Notes under the pieces: model-generated | What the model was told of the DNA's origin: nothing | The model's input: only the letters and a program-made list of their open reading frames with translations | Databases searched by the model: none | Made by a program: the position numbers and the translations under genes | Shown: in pieces, positions 20,756-30,613 of the stretch | How the letters are laid out: the number at the start of each line of letters is the position of its first letter | How positions within the stretch are numbered: the first letter of the stretch is position 1 | Source: Streptomyces diastatochromogenes | Lineage (GTDB): Bacteria; Actinomycetota; Actinomycetes; Streptomycetales; Streptomycetaceae | DNA: 64,000 bases | Direction of reading: 5' to 3' | Assembly: GCA_026913215.1 (NCBI GenBank) | Contig: JAPTYK010000001.1 | Coordinates: forward strand, 7,006,001-7,070,000

Positions 20756-21675
20756 GTCTTCTCCCCGAGGAGGCGGAACTGGATCAGACCGAGCAGTCCG
20801 ACGAGGACGGTGAGGGCGTACGCGATGGCCGAGGCGTAGCCGAAGTCGAAGTACTTGAAGGCGTTCTGGTAGAGGTACACGCCGATCGTCAGGGTCGCGT
20901 TGTCCGGTCCGCCGCCGGTGAGGACGTACGGCTCGTCGAAGAGCTGGAGCGTGCCGATGGTCGACAGGACGGTGGTGAGCAGCAGCGCGGGCCGCAGCCC
21001 CGGCAGGGTGACGTGGCGGAACGCGCCCCAGGCCCCGGCGCCGTCCACGGCGGCCGCGTCGTACAGCTCGCGCGGGACGGTCTGCAGCCGGGCCAGCAGG
21101 ATGACGGCGTTGTAGCCGGTGTAGTGCCAGGTCAGCGCGAGGCCCAGGAGATCCGCGCCCACAGCGGGTCGGTCAGCCAGGGCACCGGGTCCGCGCCGAG
21201 CAGCCCGAGGAGCCAGTTGACGAGCCCGTAGTCCTTGTTGAGGAGGACGGAGAAGACGATGCCGTACGCGACGAGGCCCGTGACCATCGGCAGGAAGAAC
21301 CCGAGCCGGAACAGCGGACGGCCGCGCAGCAGCTTCGAGTCGAGCGCGACCGCGAGCGCCGTGGCGAGCGCCAGCATCAGCGGGACCTGGACGGCCAGGA
21401 TCACCGCCGTGTTCCGCAGCGCGGTCCAGAACAGCGGGTCGTCGGCCAGCCGGACGTAGTTGTCGGCGCCGACGAAGGTCTCGGCGCCGTTGGTCGTGCG
21501 GTGCAGGCTGAGCAGGAACGACCGGCCGATGGGGTAGAGCTTGAACACGGCGAAGAGGAGCACCGCGGGCAGGACGAAGAGGTACGGGCGACCCGGCCGC
21601 GCCGCCGGCGGCGCCCGGCGGCCGGGGCGGGTCCGGCCGCCGGGTGGCGGCCCGCGCGCTGACGAGCTGGGTCAT
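20752..21675 (-). CDS. sugar ABC permease, MalF type
   Basis: About 308 residues, six TM helices after a Pro/Arg-rich cytoplasmic N-terminus. EAA loop: ELYDAAAVDGAGAWGAFRHVTLP. The C-terminus has YVLTGGGPDNAT, the conserved MalF/UgpA signature, and ends LLGLIQFRLLGEKT. Frame changes near 21590 and 21150 fit lost G/C. ATGA overlaps with the binding protein gene upstream and the MalG-type permease downstream. Confidence 0.88.
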   Translation of the reverse strand: MTQLVSARAATRRPDPPRPPGAAGGAAGSPVPLRPARGAPLRRVQALPHRPVVPAQPAPHDQRRRDLRRRRQLRPAGRRPAVLDRAAEHGGDPGRPGPADAGARHGARGRARLEAAARPSAVPARVLPADGHGPRRVRHRLLRPPQQGLRARQLAPRAARRGPGALADRPAVGADLLGLALTWHYTGYNAVILLARLQTVPRELYDAAAVDGAGAWGAFRHVTLPGLRPALLLTTVLSTIGTLQLFDEPYVLTGGGPDNATLTIGVYLYQNAFKYFDFGYASAIAYALTVLVGLLGLIQFRLLGEKT

Positions 21676-23015
21676 CGGGCGGCTTTCCGGCCGGTCTGGC
21701 GGGCCAGTTCACGGGCCGCGTCGGTCAGCGCCTTCGCCGGGTCGGCGCCCTTGAGGAGCACCTTGGACTGGGCGTCGGTGACGAGCTTCAGGGCCCGTGC
21801 GTAGTCCGAGGTGTAGTTCACGGCGGGGCTGGGGGCCTTGAGGGCGTCGAGGAAGACCTCGCCCTTGCGCTGCCCGCTGAAGAAGGCCGAAGGCTGGTGG
21901 AAGACGGGGTCCTCGTAGGCCTTGAGGAGGGCGGGCGCGATGCCCTTGCCCCGGTAGATCCGCACCTGGGAGGCGGGGCGGGTCAGCGCGAACTCGACGA
22001 AGGACCAGGCGGCGGCCTGCTGGCGGCTGCTGCCGGAGACGGCGAGGTGGGTGGAGTTGACCGTGGCCGAGGTGGGGCCGCCGCGGCGGACGGCCGGGGG
22101 CAGCCTGACCTTCCACTTGCCGGCCTCGTCCGGCACCTGCTCCTCGATGATCCCGCCGAACCAGGTGGGCCAGGGCAGCACGGCCGCGGTGCCCCGCTTG
22201 AGCGAGCTCATCAGGGCGTTCCACCCGCCGGCGAGGTCGCTGACGAGCCCGGCGTCGTTCATGGTCTTGATGAGCGTCATGGCCCGGACGGCCTCGGAGG
22301 AGTCCAGGGTGATGCGGCCCTCCAGGTCGAAGTAGAAGGCGCCCTGGAGCTGGAGCAGCATCTGGAAGAAGTTGGCGGCGTCGGGCTGGGAGGCCGGCTT
22401 GTCGATGCCGAGGAGGTGGACGCCGGTCCTGGCCTTGAGGCGCTTGCCGGCCTCGATGGTCTCGTCCCAGGTCTCCAGGGCCCCGACGTCGACGCCGGCG
22501 CGTTCGAAGAGGTCGGCGCGGTAGTAGAAGCCGGCCGAGTTCGCCTCCCAGGGAAGGGCGTCGACCCTCTTGCCGTCGGGGGAGACGGTCCCCCAGAGGC
22601 CGGGCGCGAAGGCGTCCTTGTAGGCGGTGGCGCCCAGCGGGGCGAGGTCGGCGAAGGCGCCGGGGAAGCGCTCGACGTAGCCCGGCAGGTAGTCGACGCC
22701 GATGTGCAGGACGTCGGCGAGGCCCTGGCCGCCGGCGGCGAGGCCGGCCGTGATCTTGTCCCAGATCGCCGGGTTGCCGATGTCCTCGACGGTCACCTGG
22801 ATGTCCGGGTAGGCCTTGTGGAACTCCGGCAGCAGGGCCTTGAGTTCGGCGGCCGGTCCCTGCCAGGACCAGACCGTGATCCGGCCCTTGCGCGGGTCTC
22901 CGGCGGCGCCGCCGCCCGGTTCGGCGCCGCTTCCCGAGCAGCCGGTGAGGGCGAGCGTCAGGGCGCCGGCGCCCATGCGGAGGACCTGTCGTCTTCCGGG
23001 GTCTCTGTCTGTCAT
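21672..23015 (-). CDS. sugar ABC substrate-binding lipoprotein
   Basis: An intact 447-residue protein. The N-terminus MTDRDPGRRQVLRMGAGAL leads to the lipobox LALTGC. The family-1 solute-binding fold shows in ITVWSWQGPAAELKALLPEF and ALPWEANSAGFYYRADLFE. First gene of the operon. No ribosome site is visible before ATG 23015, and a promoter-like TTGCAA-18-TAACGT places the transcript start only 2-3 nt upstream, so the message may be leaderless. Its stop overlaps the next ATG. Confidence 0.9.
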   Translation of the reverse strand: MTDRDPGRRQVLRMGAGALTLALTGCSGSGAEPGGGAAGDPRKGRITVWSWQGPAAELKALLPEFHKAYPDIQVTVEDIGNPAIWDKITAGLAAGGQGLADVLHIGVDYLPGYVERFPGAFADLAPLGATAYKDAFAPGLWGTVSPDGKRVDALPWEANSAGFYYRADLFERAGVDVGALETWDETIEAGKRLKARTGVHLLGIDKPASQPDAANFFQMLLQLQGAFYFDLEGRITLDSSEAVRAMTLIKTMNDAGLVSDLAGGWNALMSSLKRGTAAVLPWPTWFGGIIEEQVPDEAGKWKVRLPPAVRRGGPTSATVNSTHLAVSGSSRQQAAAWSFVEFALTRPASQVRIYRGKGIAPALLKAYEDPVFHQPSAFFSGQRKGEVFLDALKAPSPAVNYTSDYARALKLVTDAQSKVLLKGADPAKALTDAARELARQTGRKAAR

Positions 23016-23023
23016 GGGGCGGG

Positions 23024-23135
23024 ACGTTACAAGCGGATCGGCTTCGTTTGCAATCCATCGTGGAAAACTTTCAGTTGGACCGACTGTCAACTGATGCGAG
23101 ATCTCTTGCAAGTCTTCGGGGCGTGTTGTTAGCGT
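23024..23135. promoter_or_regulatory. divergent promoters for the GH36/ABC operon and secreted glycosidase
   Basis: Minus strand: TTGCAA (23053-23048), an 18-bp spacer and TAACGT (23029-23024), for the binding-protein operon. Plus strand: TTGCAA (23106-23111), an 18-bp spacer and TAGCGT (23130-23135), for the secreted glycosidase. TTGCAA is itself palindromic, and the plus-strand copy lies in CTTGCAAG; an inverted pair cagttg/caactg lies between. The LacI protein encoded at the operon end is the obvious candidate regulator. Confidence 0.5.
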
Positions 23136-23189
23136 GCCGCCCGCCGAACGATCACCCGAACCGCTCGCCCCCGATCCGGGAGAGACCCC

Positions 23190-25133
23190 ATGAAGCGTTC
23201 CCGCACGACGCTGCTGCTCGCCGCCGCCCTCGCGTTCCTCACCCCGTCCACCACGGCGCACGCCGAACCCGCACCGCTCGCCGTGACCGACCCCGGTTTC
23301 GAACTGGGCGGCACGGGCTGGGAGTTCACCCAGGGCACCGGAGTCGCCGTCAACAACCCGCACGCCGGGAGCCGGCTCGCCTACCTCGACGCGGGCAGCG
23401 GCATGACGGTCTCCCAGACCGTGACGGCCACCGGCGGCGGCAGCTATCTCGTCTCCGCCTGGATCGCCACCGGCGGACCCGGCGGCCGGTACGTCCTGCG
23501 GGTCAACGGCGCCGAGGCCGCCGCGCGCACCCTGCCCGCCGCCGCGAACTACCGCCGCCACACCCTCGGCAGGATCACGCTCGCCCCCGGCGACCGCCTG
23601 GAGATCGCCTTCGCCTCGGGCCAGGGCTGGATCAACGTCGACGACGTCATGGTCTCCCCGGCGGCCCCCGCCGACCCCCGCGTCTCCTCCAGCGACCCCG
23701 AGGTCGCCGCCATGTTCGACTGGGCGAAGAGCAAGGCCGGCAGCTGGGTCCACCTCCCCGGCACCCAGGGCCCCCTGAACGCCGACGAACGCCAGACCGG
23801 CGGCACGGGCACCGGCGTCTACGCGCCCTCCTACTGGGCCGGTTACGCCAACCGGAGCGGCTACTACTCCCGCGACGCGGCCCACCAGCTCGCCGGCGCC
23901 GGAGTCCTCGGCCTGCACGCCGAGAACCGGGAGATGCTGCGCGCCTTCGCCGCCTCCGCCACCGCCGAGCACGCCTACTACCCGGTCTGGGCACTCAACT
24001 TCGACAACCGCACCCCCCTCTCCATCGACTACCGGAGCCCGAGCCTCTTCGTCCGCGAGGTGCCCGCCCCCTTCGAGCTCGTCCAGAAGGCCGAGGAGGC
24101 GTACCGCTGGAGCGGCGACCCCGCCTACCTCGACGACCCCGCCCTCTGGGCGTTCTACCGGCACACCACCGGGGAGTTCGTCACCCTCCACGACGGACAG
24201 AAGGACAACGGCCCCGTGAAGGTCGCCGAAGGCACCGGCCGCGGCATCTTCCAGGGCACCGCCAGCTACAACGAGCAGAGCGACGAGCCCCTCACCGAGG
24301 CGGGCGACGCCATCGGCTCCCAGTACCAGGCCTACCGCGCGATGGCCTCCCTCGCCCGCGCCAAGGGCGACCGCGCCACGGCCGACCTCTTCGGGCGCCG
24401 CGCCCGCGACCTCAAGCGGTACTTCAACTCCACCTGGAGCGGCACCGGTTCGGGTGCCGACATGGTCCGCGGCTACACCACCGACGGACGCGCCCTGACC
24501 GGCTGGGGCAAGGAGAACAGCTGGTTCATGCCGATGAAGGGCATCATCGACCCGGGCGCCCGCCGCGAGGCCTACCTCGACTACATCGACGCCCAGGCCG
24601 AGGGCGACGGACGCCCCGACAACATCGAGGCCCTGACCTACCTCCCGGACACCTTCTTCGCCGGCAACCGCCCCGACACCGCCTGGAAGTGGATGCGCCA
24701 CATCTACGCGCAGAAGGACGTCCAGCACGTCAACTCCCGCCAGGGCACCAACGGCGACTACCCCGAGGTCTCCTTCACCCTCGTCGCCCAGACCGTCCAG
24801 GGACTCATGGGCGTCACCCCGAACGCCCCCGCCCGCACCCTCACCACCCAGCCGCGCCTGCCCTCCGGCATGGACTGGCTGAGCGTCGAGGACCTGCGGG
24901 TCGGGGACTCCGCCTTCGCCCTCCGCCACGACACGGACCGCCGCTCGACCCTCACCCACACCACCGGCACCGCCGCCTACACCTGGGAGGCGCGCTTCCC
25001 CGGCGCCCACACCGCCGTCGCCGTCGACGGAGTGCGCCGCCCGGCCCGTACCGAGGTCGTCGACGGAGTGACGTACACGGTCGTCCGCACCCGCGTCGCC
25101 CCCGGCCGGACCGTCACGGTGGAGGTCCGATGA
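23190..25133 (+). CDS. secreted six-hairpin glycoside hydrolase with N-terminal beta-sandwich
   Basis: An intact 647-residue protein. Signal peptide MKRSRTTLLLAAALAFLTPS, cleaved near AHAEP. Residues 30-150 form a jelly-roll carbohydrate-binding-like domain (DPGFELGGTGWEF, GWINVDDVMVSP). Residues 160-570 are helical repeats of an (alpha/alpha)6 barrel with acidic patches (SYNEQSDEPLTEAGDAIG, NSRQGTNGDYPEVSFTL). A beta domain closes the protein. I do not recognise the exact GH family. Divergent from the GH36/ABC/LacI operon, so it plausibly releases the oligosaccharide that operon imports. Confidence 0.7.
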   Translation: MKRSRTTLLLAAALAFLTPSTTAHAEPAPLAVTDPGFELGGTGWEFTQGTGVAVNNPHAGSRLAYLDAGSGMTVSQTVTATGGGSYLVSAWIATGGPGGRYVLRVNGAEAAARTLPAAANYRRHTLGRITLAPGDRLEIAFASGQGWINVDDVMVSPAAPADPRVSSSDPEVAAMFDWAKSKAGSWVHLPGTQGPLNADERQTGGTGTGVYAPSYWAGYANRSGYYSRDAAHQLAGAGVLGLHAENREMLRAFAASATAEHAYYPVWALNFDNRTPLSIDYRSPSLFVREVPAPFELVQKAEEAYRWSGDPAYLDDPALWAFYRHTTGEFVTLHDGQKDNGPVKVAEGTGRGIFQGTASYNEQSDEPLTEAGDAIGSQYQAYRAMASLARAKGDRATADLFGRRARDLKRYFNSTWSGTGSGADMVRGYTTDGRALTGWGKENSWFMPMKGIIDPGARREAYLDYIDAQAEGDGRPDNIEALTYLPDTFFAGNRPDTAWKWMRHIYAQKDVQHVNSRQGTNGDYPEVSFTLVAQTVQGLMGVTPNAPARTLTTQPRLPSGMDWLSVEDLRVGDSAFALRHDTDRRSTLTHTTGTAAYTWEARFPGAHTAVAVDGVRRPARTEVVDGVTYTVVRTRVAPGRTVTVEVR

Positions 25134-26266
25134 GCACGCCCGCCGCGTTCCCGGGCGGGGCCGGGCTGTTCCGCCTCGCCCCCGAGGTGGCCCACCTCAA
25201 CCACGGCTCCTTCGGCGCCGTACCGACCCCGGTCGCCCGGGTCCACCAGGACCTTCTGGCCGAGGCGGCGGCCGACCCCGACGCCTTCTTCCTGGGCGTC
25301 CCCGACCGCCTCGCCGAGGCCCGCGGCCGCGTCGCCGCGCACCTGGGCACCGACCCCGAGGGCCTCGCCTTCGTCACCAACGCCACCGAGGCCGCCGGGC
25401 TCGCGCTCGACGCCCTGCGCCTGGACGCGGACGACGAGATCCTGGTCACCGACCACGGCTACGGCACGGTCGTCGCGGCGGCGGCCCGCCGCGCCCGGAC
25501 GGTCACCGTCGCCCTCGACCCCGCCCTGTGCCGGACGAGGACGCCGTGCGCGAGGCGGTGCTCGCCGGACTCACCCCCGGACCAGGGTGGCCCTCCTCGA
25601 CCACATCAGCTCGCCCACCGCCCGGACCGTCGCGGGCCCCGGCTGCTCGCCGAGCTCCGCGAGCGCGGGATCACCACCGTGGTCGACGGCGCCCACGCGC
25701 CCGGCATGCTCGCCGAACCACTGGCCGGACGCCCCGACTTCTGGTTCGGCAACCTGCACAAATGGGCGTACGCCCCGCCGGGCAGCGCCGTCCTCGCGGT
25801 GGCCCCCGGCCACCGGGCCCGGGTGCCCGCGCCCGTGCCCTCGTGGGAGGACCACCGGGGCTTCCGCGCGCGGTCGAGTACCGGGCCACCGCCGACTACA
25901 CGGGCTGGCTCGCCGCCCCGAGGGCCTCGACCTGATCGCCCGGCTCGGCGCCGAGGAGGTCCGCGCCCACAACGACGCACTCGTACGCCACGGGGCCGAG
26001 TTGCTGGCCGGGCTCCCGGGCTCACCCCGCTGCCGTACACCGAGGGCCTCGCGATGCGCTCGCTGCGGCTGCCCCGGAGCCTCGCCCGCACCCAGCAGGA
26101 GGCCGCCGCGCTCCGCGAGGAGATCGCCGCCCGGCTCGGCTGCCGGGTGCTGATCTGGCCCTGGCCGGACGGCGGCGGCATCCGGATCTCCGGGCAGGTC
26201 TACAACCGGGCCGAGGAGTACGAACGCCTCGTCGCCGGCCTGCGCAGGCTCCTCGCGGAGGGCTGA
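25130..26266 (+). CDS. class V PLP aminotransferase / isopenicillin-epimerase-like
   Basis: About 380 residues. HLNHGSFGAVP at residues 20-30 is the start of the isopenicillin-N-epimerase subfamily. VVDGAHAPGM holds the PLP-nitrogen Asp, and WFGNLHKWAYAPPG the Schiff-base Lys. ATG 25130 overlaps the glycosidase TGA (ATGA). Frame changes near 25530, 25640, 25865, 25920 and 26025 fit lost C/G. The co-expressed glycosidase suggests an amino-sugar or glycan context, but the substrate is not readable. Confidence 0.8.
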   Translation: MSTPAAFPGGAGLFRLAPEVAHLNHGSFGAVPTPVARVHQDLLAEAAADPDAFFLGVPDRLAEARGRVAAHLGTDPEGLAFVTNATEAAGLALDALRLDADDEILVTDHGYGTVVAAAARRARTVTVALDPALCRTRTPCARRCSPDSPPDQGGPPRPHQLAHRPDRRGPRLLAELRERGITTVVDGAHAPGMLAEPLAGRPDFWFGNLHKWAYAPPGSAVLAVAPGHRARVPAPVPSWEDHRGFRARSSTGPPPTTRAGSPPRGPRPDRPARRRGGPRPQRRTRTPRGRVAGRAPGLTPLPYTEGLAMRSLRLPRSLARTQQEAAALREEIAARLGCRVLIWPWPDGGGIRISGQVYNRAEEYERLVAGLRRLLAEG

Positions 26267-26333
26267 ACGGAGGGCGGAACGGAGGGCTGAAGGGCGGGGG
26301 ACGGGGGCGGAACGGAGGCCCCGACGGGGGCCT

Positions 26334-27055
26334 TCAGTTCCGGTACACGCGCAGCTCCGACACCTCGTACGACATCTCCGAGACGTCCGGGTCGGGCGCC
26401 GGGTGGTACCGGCCCGCGCAGACGGAGAGGTTCACGATGAGGTACGCCCGCCAGGAGCGCCCCACCCCGCGGCGGTCGTCGAAGACGCGCGCTCCGTTGA
26501 CCCACCACACCACGGAGCGCGCCCCGAACTCGACCCGGAGGTCCACCCACACGCCCGGCCGGACCTCCGGGTCCCGGAAGTAGAGGTATCGGCCCCGCAC
26601 CCGGTTCGACAGCTCCAGGAGGTCCGGGTTGTCGGGGTGGTACTCGAAGACGTCGACCTCCTGGCCGCCGTCGAGCCAGGTCCAGATCGCGGGCCAGGCG
26701 CCCGTCTCCCGGGGCAGCCGCACCCGGGCCTCCAGGACGTCGCCCGTCCGCACCTGGAACCCTCCGCGCTGCCCTCCGTGGTGAGCAGCCCGGCGTCCCA
26801 GAGCCCGTCGTCCCTGCGGGTGGCCCGGAAGGTCCCCGTGCGGCTGTAGGAGGGGTCCTCCACCAGGTGGTCGAGCTTGTTGTCGCCCCGGTTCGTCGGT
26901 CCGCCGTCGGGATAGGCCCACGAACGGCCCGCGACCCACTGGTCGGCGGAGGAGAAGTCCGCGTCGAGGACGAGGTTCGCGGGGGTCGACGCCGGGCCGC
27001 GCCCGCCGGAACCGCCGCCGCCGCGCAGAAGCCGGTCGAAGAAGTCGGAGAACAC
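26334..27055 (-). CDS. GH16-like beta-glucanase-fold protein
   Basis: About 240 residues starting MFSDFFDRLLRGGGGSGG behind AAAGGAG. The concanavalin-like fold carries GAWPAIWTWLDGGQEVDVFEY. EVDVFE matches the GH16 ExDxxE catalytic triad (nucleophile, assisting Asp, acid/base). There is no signal peptide, unusual for GH16 enzymes, so it may be cytoplasmic, exported another way, or truncated at the N-terminus. One frame change near 26760 fits a lost G or C. Confidence 0.75.
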
Positions 27056-27239
27056 GGCACCACTCCTTTCCGCGCGGGCCTCCGCCGGTCCGCGGGCGTT
27101 CCGTTTTACTGTGGCCCGCGCGGGCCGGGAGAGTGGCCGATTGGCGACAAGTCGTCACCGGAATCACCGAATGTCCTGCGGAGACATTGATCGGTGTATG
27201 TTACAAGTATCTTCGGGGGGTACCGGAAAGGACACCGCC

Positions 27240-28278
27240 ATGAAGGCACTCCAGTACCGCGCCGTGGGCGCCCCGCCCGAGGTCGTCACCGTCCCCGACC
27301 CGGAACCCGGCCCCGGGCAGGTGCTCCTGAAGGTCACCGCCGCCGGCGTCTGCCACTCCGACATCGCCGTGATGAGCTGGTCCGCCGACCAGCTGCCCTT
27401 CCCGCTGCCCCTGACCCTCGGCCACGAGGGCGTCGGCACGGTCGCCGCCCTCGGCCCCGGCGCCGAGGGCTTCGCCGTCGGCGACTCCGTCGCGGTCTAC
27501 GGCCCCTGGGGCTGCGGCAGCTGCTTCCTGTGCGCCCAGGGCAAGGAGAACTACTGCCCGCGGGCGCGGAGCTCGGCATCAGGCCGCCCGGACTCGGAGC
27601 GCCCGGCGCCATCGCCGAGTACATGATCGTCGACAGCCCGCGCCACCTGGTGCCGCTCGGCGACCTCGACCCGGTGCGGACCGTGCCGCTCACGGACGCC
27701 GGCCTCACCCCGTACCACGCCGTCAAGCGCTCCCTGACGAAGCTCGTCCCCGGCAGCACCGCCGTCGTCATCGGCACCGGCGGGCTCGGCCACGTCGCCG
27801 TCCAGCTGCTGCGCGCCATGACCGCGGCCCGGGTCGTCGCCCTGGACGTCACCGAGGAGAAGCTCGCCCTCGCCCGTGCCGTCGGCGCGCACGAGGCGGT
27901 CCTGTCCGACGCGGCGGCCGCGTCCACGGTCCGCGAACTGACCGGCGGCCGGGGCGCCGAGGTCGTGCTCGACTTCGTGGGCGTCCAGCCCACGGTGACG
28001 GCCGCCGGGGCGATGGCGCGGTGGAGGGCGACGTCACCATCGTCGGCCTCGGCGGCGGCGCGCTGCCCGTCGGCTTCGGCAGCACGGCGTACGAGGTCTC
28101 CGTCGCCTCCCCGTACTGGGGCACCCGCGCCGAACTGATCGAGGTGCTCGACCTGGCCCGCACCGGCGCCGTCGACGTCCACGTCGAGACCTACGGCATG
28201 GACGAGGCACCGGAGGCGTACGAGCGGCTGCACGAGGGCCGGATCAACGGCCGGGCGGTCATCCTGCCGAACGGCTGA
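27240..28278 (+). CDS. zinc-dependent alcohol dehydrogenase (MDR family)
   Basis: About 347 residues. Catalytic zinc ligand in GVCHSD and GHEGVGTV; structural zinc cysteines in CGSCFLCAQGKENYC; NAD(P) fold GTGGLGHVAVQLLRAM. ATG 27240 follows GGAAAGGA. Two single-base losses (about 27560 and 28015) split the frame. Monocistronic; its divergent neighbour is the GH16-like gene. Likely oxidises or reduces a primary or secondary alcohol; the substrate is unknown. Confidence 0.88.
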
Positions 28279-28348
28279 ACCGCCCGCGCGGGGGCGTGGG
28301 CCGGTGGCCGCCGCGCGACGATCTTCACCACGGCTCGTTGGCCAGGCC

Positions 28349-29033
28349 ATGAAGAACGTCAGCACCGGGCGCCGCGCCCGCCTCCTCGCCTCCGCCGTCG
28401 CCGTCCTGCTCCTGGGCGCCGCGGGCGCGCCCGGCGCGTACGCCGACCCCGACCGGCGGGACTGCCCGGCCGCGGAGATCTTCGCGACCGACAACACCGC
28501 CGTCATCACGGACCCCGACGACCCCGTCTCGACACCCGCCTCACCCGCTTCGACCACGAGGTGCGGCGGATCGTCCGCGCCCACGGCGCCCGGCCGGGCG
28601 CCTCGGAACTGCTCGACGGCGTCTTCTGGTCGGAGGAGCTGAAGCAGGCGACGTACGAGCGGTCCCGGAGTTCGACGTCGAGCGGGTCGGCCGCGACGGG
28701 CTCCACCACATCGCGGGCGTCATCGCCAAGCGGTACGACCAGGAGGCCGTGCTCACCTTCCGCTGCCTGCCCCGCAGCTCGCCGGAGACCGACGCCGTCG
28801 AGATCGAGGTCCCCGGCGTCCGGGTGAGCCGCGTGCGCGAGGCGCTCCTCGCCGACCCGGAGGCCCGCGAGAAGCTCGGCGGCGGTTCCGTCACCCTCGA
28901 CGGCCGGCTCCTCCTCGTCGCCCCGGTCGACGACCTGCCGCCGGCCCGCAGGTTCACGACGGCCCTCGGCGCCGACTGGGACCAGGCACGGGTCCGCTAC
29001 GGCGACCGGGACTTCGTCACCGGCGCGCCATGA
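28349..29033 (+). CDS. hypothetical secreted protein
   Basis: About 229 residues. The N-terminus MKNVSTGRRARLLASAVAVL continues into a hydrophobic Ala/Leu stretch with a likely cleavage at AYADP. The mature region is acidic and mixed alpha/beta (FDHEVRRIVRAHG, FDVERVGRDGLHHIAG, EAVLTFRCLP). Frame changes near 28530 and 28665. Family not recognised; it stands alone between the dehydrogenase and the VOC remnant. Confidence 0.65.
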
Positions 29034-29069
29034 ACGGACCGCGGCCGGAACTCCGCGGGCGGCGCGCGC

Positions 29070-29201
29070 TTTCGGCCACGCAGGGCCGATCCGCAGATGA
29101 AGCGCCCCGGTGAGGCCAACACCGAGCACGGCGGTCGCGGGGTCTACTTCAAGGACCCCTCCGGGCACGCGATCGAGCTGATCACGCGTCCGTACCTGTA
29201 G
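29070..29201 (+). pseudogene. VOC-superfamily (glyoxalase/bleomycin resistance-like) C-terminal remnant
   Basis: About 43 codons read ADPQMKRPGEANTEH then GGRGVYFKDPSGHAIELITR, the canonical last beta-alpha-beta unit of VOC dioxygenase-like proteins, including the metal-ligand Glu in IEL. Nothing upstream supplies the rest of the fold: the preceding 35 bp follow straight after the secreted protein stop. A truncated gene is inferred. Confidence 0.6.
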
Positions 29202-29224
29202 GCCGGCCCACGGTGCGCACGGGA

Positions 29225-30583
29225 TCAGGCGAGGAACTCCCCGTCGCGGGCCACGACCACGCCGCCGTGGACGACCAGGTCCCGGCGCGGCATGTCGACG
29301 ACGACCTGCGGCAGGCACTCGCCCCGCACCAGGACGAAGTCGGCCGGTGCGCCGGGGGTGAAGTCGGCGTGGGCGAGGCCCATGACGTCGGCGCCGCCGT
29401 GGGTCGCGACGCGGTAGCAGTCGTCGAGCTCCTCGTCGAGACGGATGTCCGTCACCCACCCGAGGATGTGCGCGCGGTGCAGCATGTCGGCGTCGCCGAA
29501 CGGGCTCCACGAGTCCCGCACGCCGTCGGAGCCGAGCCCGACCCGGACGCCGTGCTCGCGCAGCCGGGCGATCGGCAGCACCAGGGAGTCGGAGGGCGCG
29601 ACCGTGGTGAGGGCGATGTCCTGCTCGCCCAGGTCGGTGGCGATGGCGCCGAGTTCACGGTCCGTCAGACCGGGCAGGCAGAAGACGTGGCTGACGGTGA
29701 CCTTGCCGGCGAGGGAGAGCGCGCGGGTGCGCTCGACGATGCCGCGCATCGCCTTCATGCCGTTCTCGCCGCGGTCGTGCAGGTGGATGTCCACGCCGAC
29801 GCCGTGCCGGTCCGCGATGCCGAAGACGGTGTCCAGCTGCTCGTCGAGGGCCTTGTCGAAGCCGATCGGGTCGATGCCGCCGATCATGTCGATGAGGCCC
29901 TCGCGGGCCGCCTGCTCCAGGAGCGCCGCCGTGCCCGGGGTGCGGATGACGCCGTGCTGCGGGAAGGCCACGATCTGCACGTCGAGGGCGTGCCGCAGCT
30001 TCTCGCGGGCCTCCGCCAGGCCTTCCACGCCGGCCAGGCCGTACGCCGGGGCCACGTCGGCGTGGGCGCGCATGCCGCGGGTGCCGCGGGAGACGGCGTG
30101 GCTCATCAGGCCGTACGCGCGCTCGGCGACCGGGCGGCGCTGGGCGCGGAACAGGTCCACGTCCTGGGCGACGTAGTCCGCGAGGGAGGAGGCCGGGCGC
30201 CGCGACACCCAGGAGCCGCCCCAGGTGGTCTTGTCCGGGTGGATGTGCGCGTCGACGAGCGACGGCAGGGCGATCCGGCCGCCGCCGTCGACGACCTTCG
30301 CGCCGTGCGGCGCGTGGCCGTCCGCGATCCGGCCGTCGACGACCACGAGGTCCGTGGCCTTCGCCGCGCCGAACGGGCGCACGTTGCGGAACACCACGGT
30401 CCTGGACCGGTGCCCGCCGCGCCCCTCCGCCGCGGTGCCGGCGGCCGCCGCCTGGGCGGGGGCGGCGGTGGCGGCACCCGTGGCCGTGGCCCCGGCGAGG
30501 GCGGCGGCCCCGGCGAGGGCGGCGGCCCCGGCGAGCATGGTGCGACGGGAGAGCGCGCCGGAGGTGGGCGAGGACGACTGCAT
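29225..30583 (-). CDS. TAT-secreted amidohydrolase (cytosine deaminase-like)
   Basis: An intact 452-residue protein. TAT signal SRRTMLAGAAALAGAAAL within the first 35 residues. Metal-site motifs: DAHIHPDKT (residues about 110), HLHDRGEN, SHVFCLPG and GLGSDGVRDSWSPFGD, in the order expected for the CodA branch of amidohydrolases. ATG 30583 follows AAAGGAG. Export of such an enzyme suggests extracellular hydrolysis of a cyclic amide or hydantoin-like compound (inference). GTATAC palindromes upstream suggest GntR-type control. Confidence 0.85.
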   Translation of the reverse strand: MQSSSPTSGALSRRTMLAGAAALAGAAALAGATATGAATAAPAQAAAAGTAAEGRGGHRSRTVVFRNVRPFGAAKATDLVVVDGRIADGHAPHGAKVVDGGGRIALPSLVDAHIHPDKTTWGGSWVSRRPASSLADYVAQDVDLFRAQRRPVAERAYGLMSHAVSRGTRGMRAHADVAPAYGLAGVEGLAEAREKLRHALDVQIVAFPQHGVIRTPGTAALLEQAAREGLIDMIGGIDPIGFDKALDEQLDTVFGIADRHGVGVDIHLHDRGENGMKAMRGIVERTRALSLAGKVTVSHVFCLPGLTDRELGAIATDLGEQDIALTTVAPSDSLVLPIARLREHGVRVGLGSDGVRDSWSPFGDADMLHRAHILGWVTDIRLDEELDDCYRVATHGGADVMGLAHADFTPGAPADFVLVRGECLPQVVVDMPRRDLVVHGGVVVARDGEFLA

Positions 30584-30613
30584 GGGGACTCCTTTGGCGA
30601 GGGACTCCGGATT

